Below are positions 6,438 through 6,749 of a stretch of 6,749 bases of DNA, one piece after another. The DNA comes from an uncultured Eubacteriales bacterium (GTDB lineage: Bacteria; Bacillota; Clostridia; Oscillospirales; Oscillospiraceae). The notes beneath the pieces were generated by a model. It worked only from the letters and a program-made list of their open reading frames with translations. It was not told the DNA's origin and did no database searches. Position numbers and translations under genes: made by a program. Where the stretch lies: positions 1 to 6,749 of the forward strand of contig USPI01000078.1 of NCBI GenBank assembly GCA_900556535.1, read 5' to 3'. Position 1 is the stretch's first letter; each line of letters begins with the position of its first letter.

Positions 6438-6749
6438 GTGAAGAACTTGAACGTAAGCTGAAAGACGCCGTGTGGATAGCGCATAGCCTGTTCGAGCGAG
6501 GCAAGACCTCCGGCTCATCGGCGAACCTCAGCTTTTTGCACGAAGGGAAAATATATATAAGCGCCGGCGGCACCTGCTTCGGCACGCTGACTGCCGATGA
6601 CTTTGCCGTTGTTTCGATGAGCGGCGAGCGTCTGAATTCGCTCAAGCCCAGTAAGGAACTGACGCTGCACAGGGTTTGTGATGTTGAGAATGTGGGCGAA
6701 GGCCATCTGTGCCACCGACATGGTGCTGTAGGCGGGGATGTTGGCAACC
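6434..6749 (+). CDS. otnC: 5' part of class II aldolase-type 3-oxo-tetronate 4-phosphate decarboxylase; homology ends near 6675
   Basis: The ATG at 6434 overlaps the otnK stop, and the first 80 or so codons match the start of OtnC/YgbL proteins of the class II aldolase/adducin family. Visible landmarks are LFERGKTSGSSANLS (19-33, the family's G-x-x-x-N-[LI]-S element), ISAGGTCFGTLTADDF (42-57) and LKPSKELTLHR (70-80). OtnC decarboxylates 3-oxo-tetronate 4-phosphate to a triose phosphate with a bound divalent metal. After Arg80 (codon 6671-6673) the usual continuation, an aromatic-rich helix followed by the metal-binding HLHS motif, is absent. The frame stays open to the window edge, but the peptide after residue 81 or so (CDVENVGEGHLCHRH...) looks like antisense of another gene. 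The gene is therefore broken at an inverted junction as well as cut by the window end. Translation is probably coupled to otnK, since no well-spaced ribosome binding site precedes it. Confidence 0.8.
   Translation, partial: MSEELERKLKDAVWIAHSLFERGKTSGSSANLSFLHEGKIYISAGGTCFGTLTADDFAVVSMSGERLNSLKPSKELTLHRVCDVENVGEGHLCHRHGAVGGDVGN
6671..6749 (-). CDS. Internal fragment of a D-2-hydroxyacid (glycerate/hydroxypyruvate-type) dehydrogenase
   Basis: Read on the minus strand from 6748 downward, the sequence encodes VANI followed by PAYSTMSVAQMAFAHIL (NITN after that). This closely matches the conserved segment of NAD-dependent D-2-hydroxyacid dehydrogenases, such as glycerate dehydrogenase/hydroxypyruvate reductase, that lies shortly before the nucleotide-binding GxGxxG. 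About 25 residues are visible. The match fades at 6665-6676, exactly where otnC homology on the other strand ends. Neither the start, the catalytic residues nor the Rossmann glycine motif is present, so this is a fragment entering from the window edge. In its original place the gene may be part of the same catabolic locus, but its true position and orientation cannot be judged from here. Confidence 0.7.

Noticed and set aside
6358..6747. 129-codon minus-strand frame crossing the right end
   Set aside because: It is antisense to otnK/otnC for most of its length, and the dehydrogenase-like peptide at the edge is in a different minus-strand frame.

Overview
The window reads as one same-direction catabolic locus from a Gram-positive anaerobe, most likely a member of the Clostridia (Bacillota). 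The signs are strong AGGAGG-type ribosome binding sites, intrinsic terminators with T-tracts, a lipobox-anchored solute-binding protein and moderately GC-rich coding DNA between AT-rich gaps. The taxonomic call is an inference from style, not from a marker gene. The sequence begins 4 nt before the first start codon and ends inside a gene, so it may be a whole short contig, probably metagenomic.

Layout on the + strand: a GntR/FCD-type regulator (5-715) with its own terminator (781-826); a class III PLP aminotransferase (920-2257); a complete TRAP transporter in the order dctQ (2275-2769), dctM (2766-4052), dctP (4096-5109); a strong hairpin terminator (5118-5152); otnK, a DUF1537-family four-carbon acid sugar kinase (5169-6437); and the first 80 or so codons of otnC, a class II aldolase-type decarboxylase (from 6434). 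Gene spacing is tight: two 4-base ATGA overlaps (dctQ/dctM and otnK/otnC) and gaps of 17 to 59 nt elsewhere.

Proposed function: the TRAP transporter imports an organic or sugar acid using an ion gradient. OtnK phosphorylates a 3-oxo-tetronate at O4, and OtnC decarboxylates the product to a triose phosphate, as in the known L-threonate and D-erythronate pathways. The dehydrogenase (LtnD/DenD type) and isomerase (OtnI) of those pathways are not in the window. The class III aminotransferase is not part of the described pathways, so the imported compound may carry an amino group. This is the most plausible place for undescribed biology here.

The right end is anomalous. At about 6665-6676 the otnC homology stops abruptly after its KPSKE...LHR motif. 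The remaining 75 or so bases encode, on the opposite strand, an internal piece of a D-2-hydroxyacid (glycerate-type) dehydrogenase. This is an inverted junction inside otnC, either an assembly or amplification chimera at the contig end or a real rearrangement. No RNA genes, CRISPR arrays, insertion sequences or long repeats were seen.
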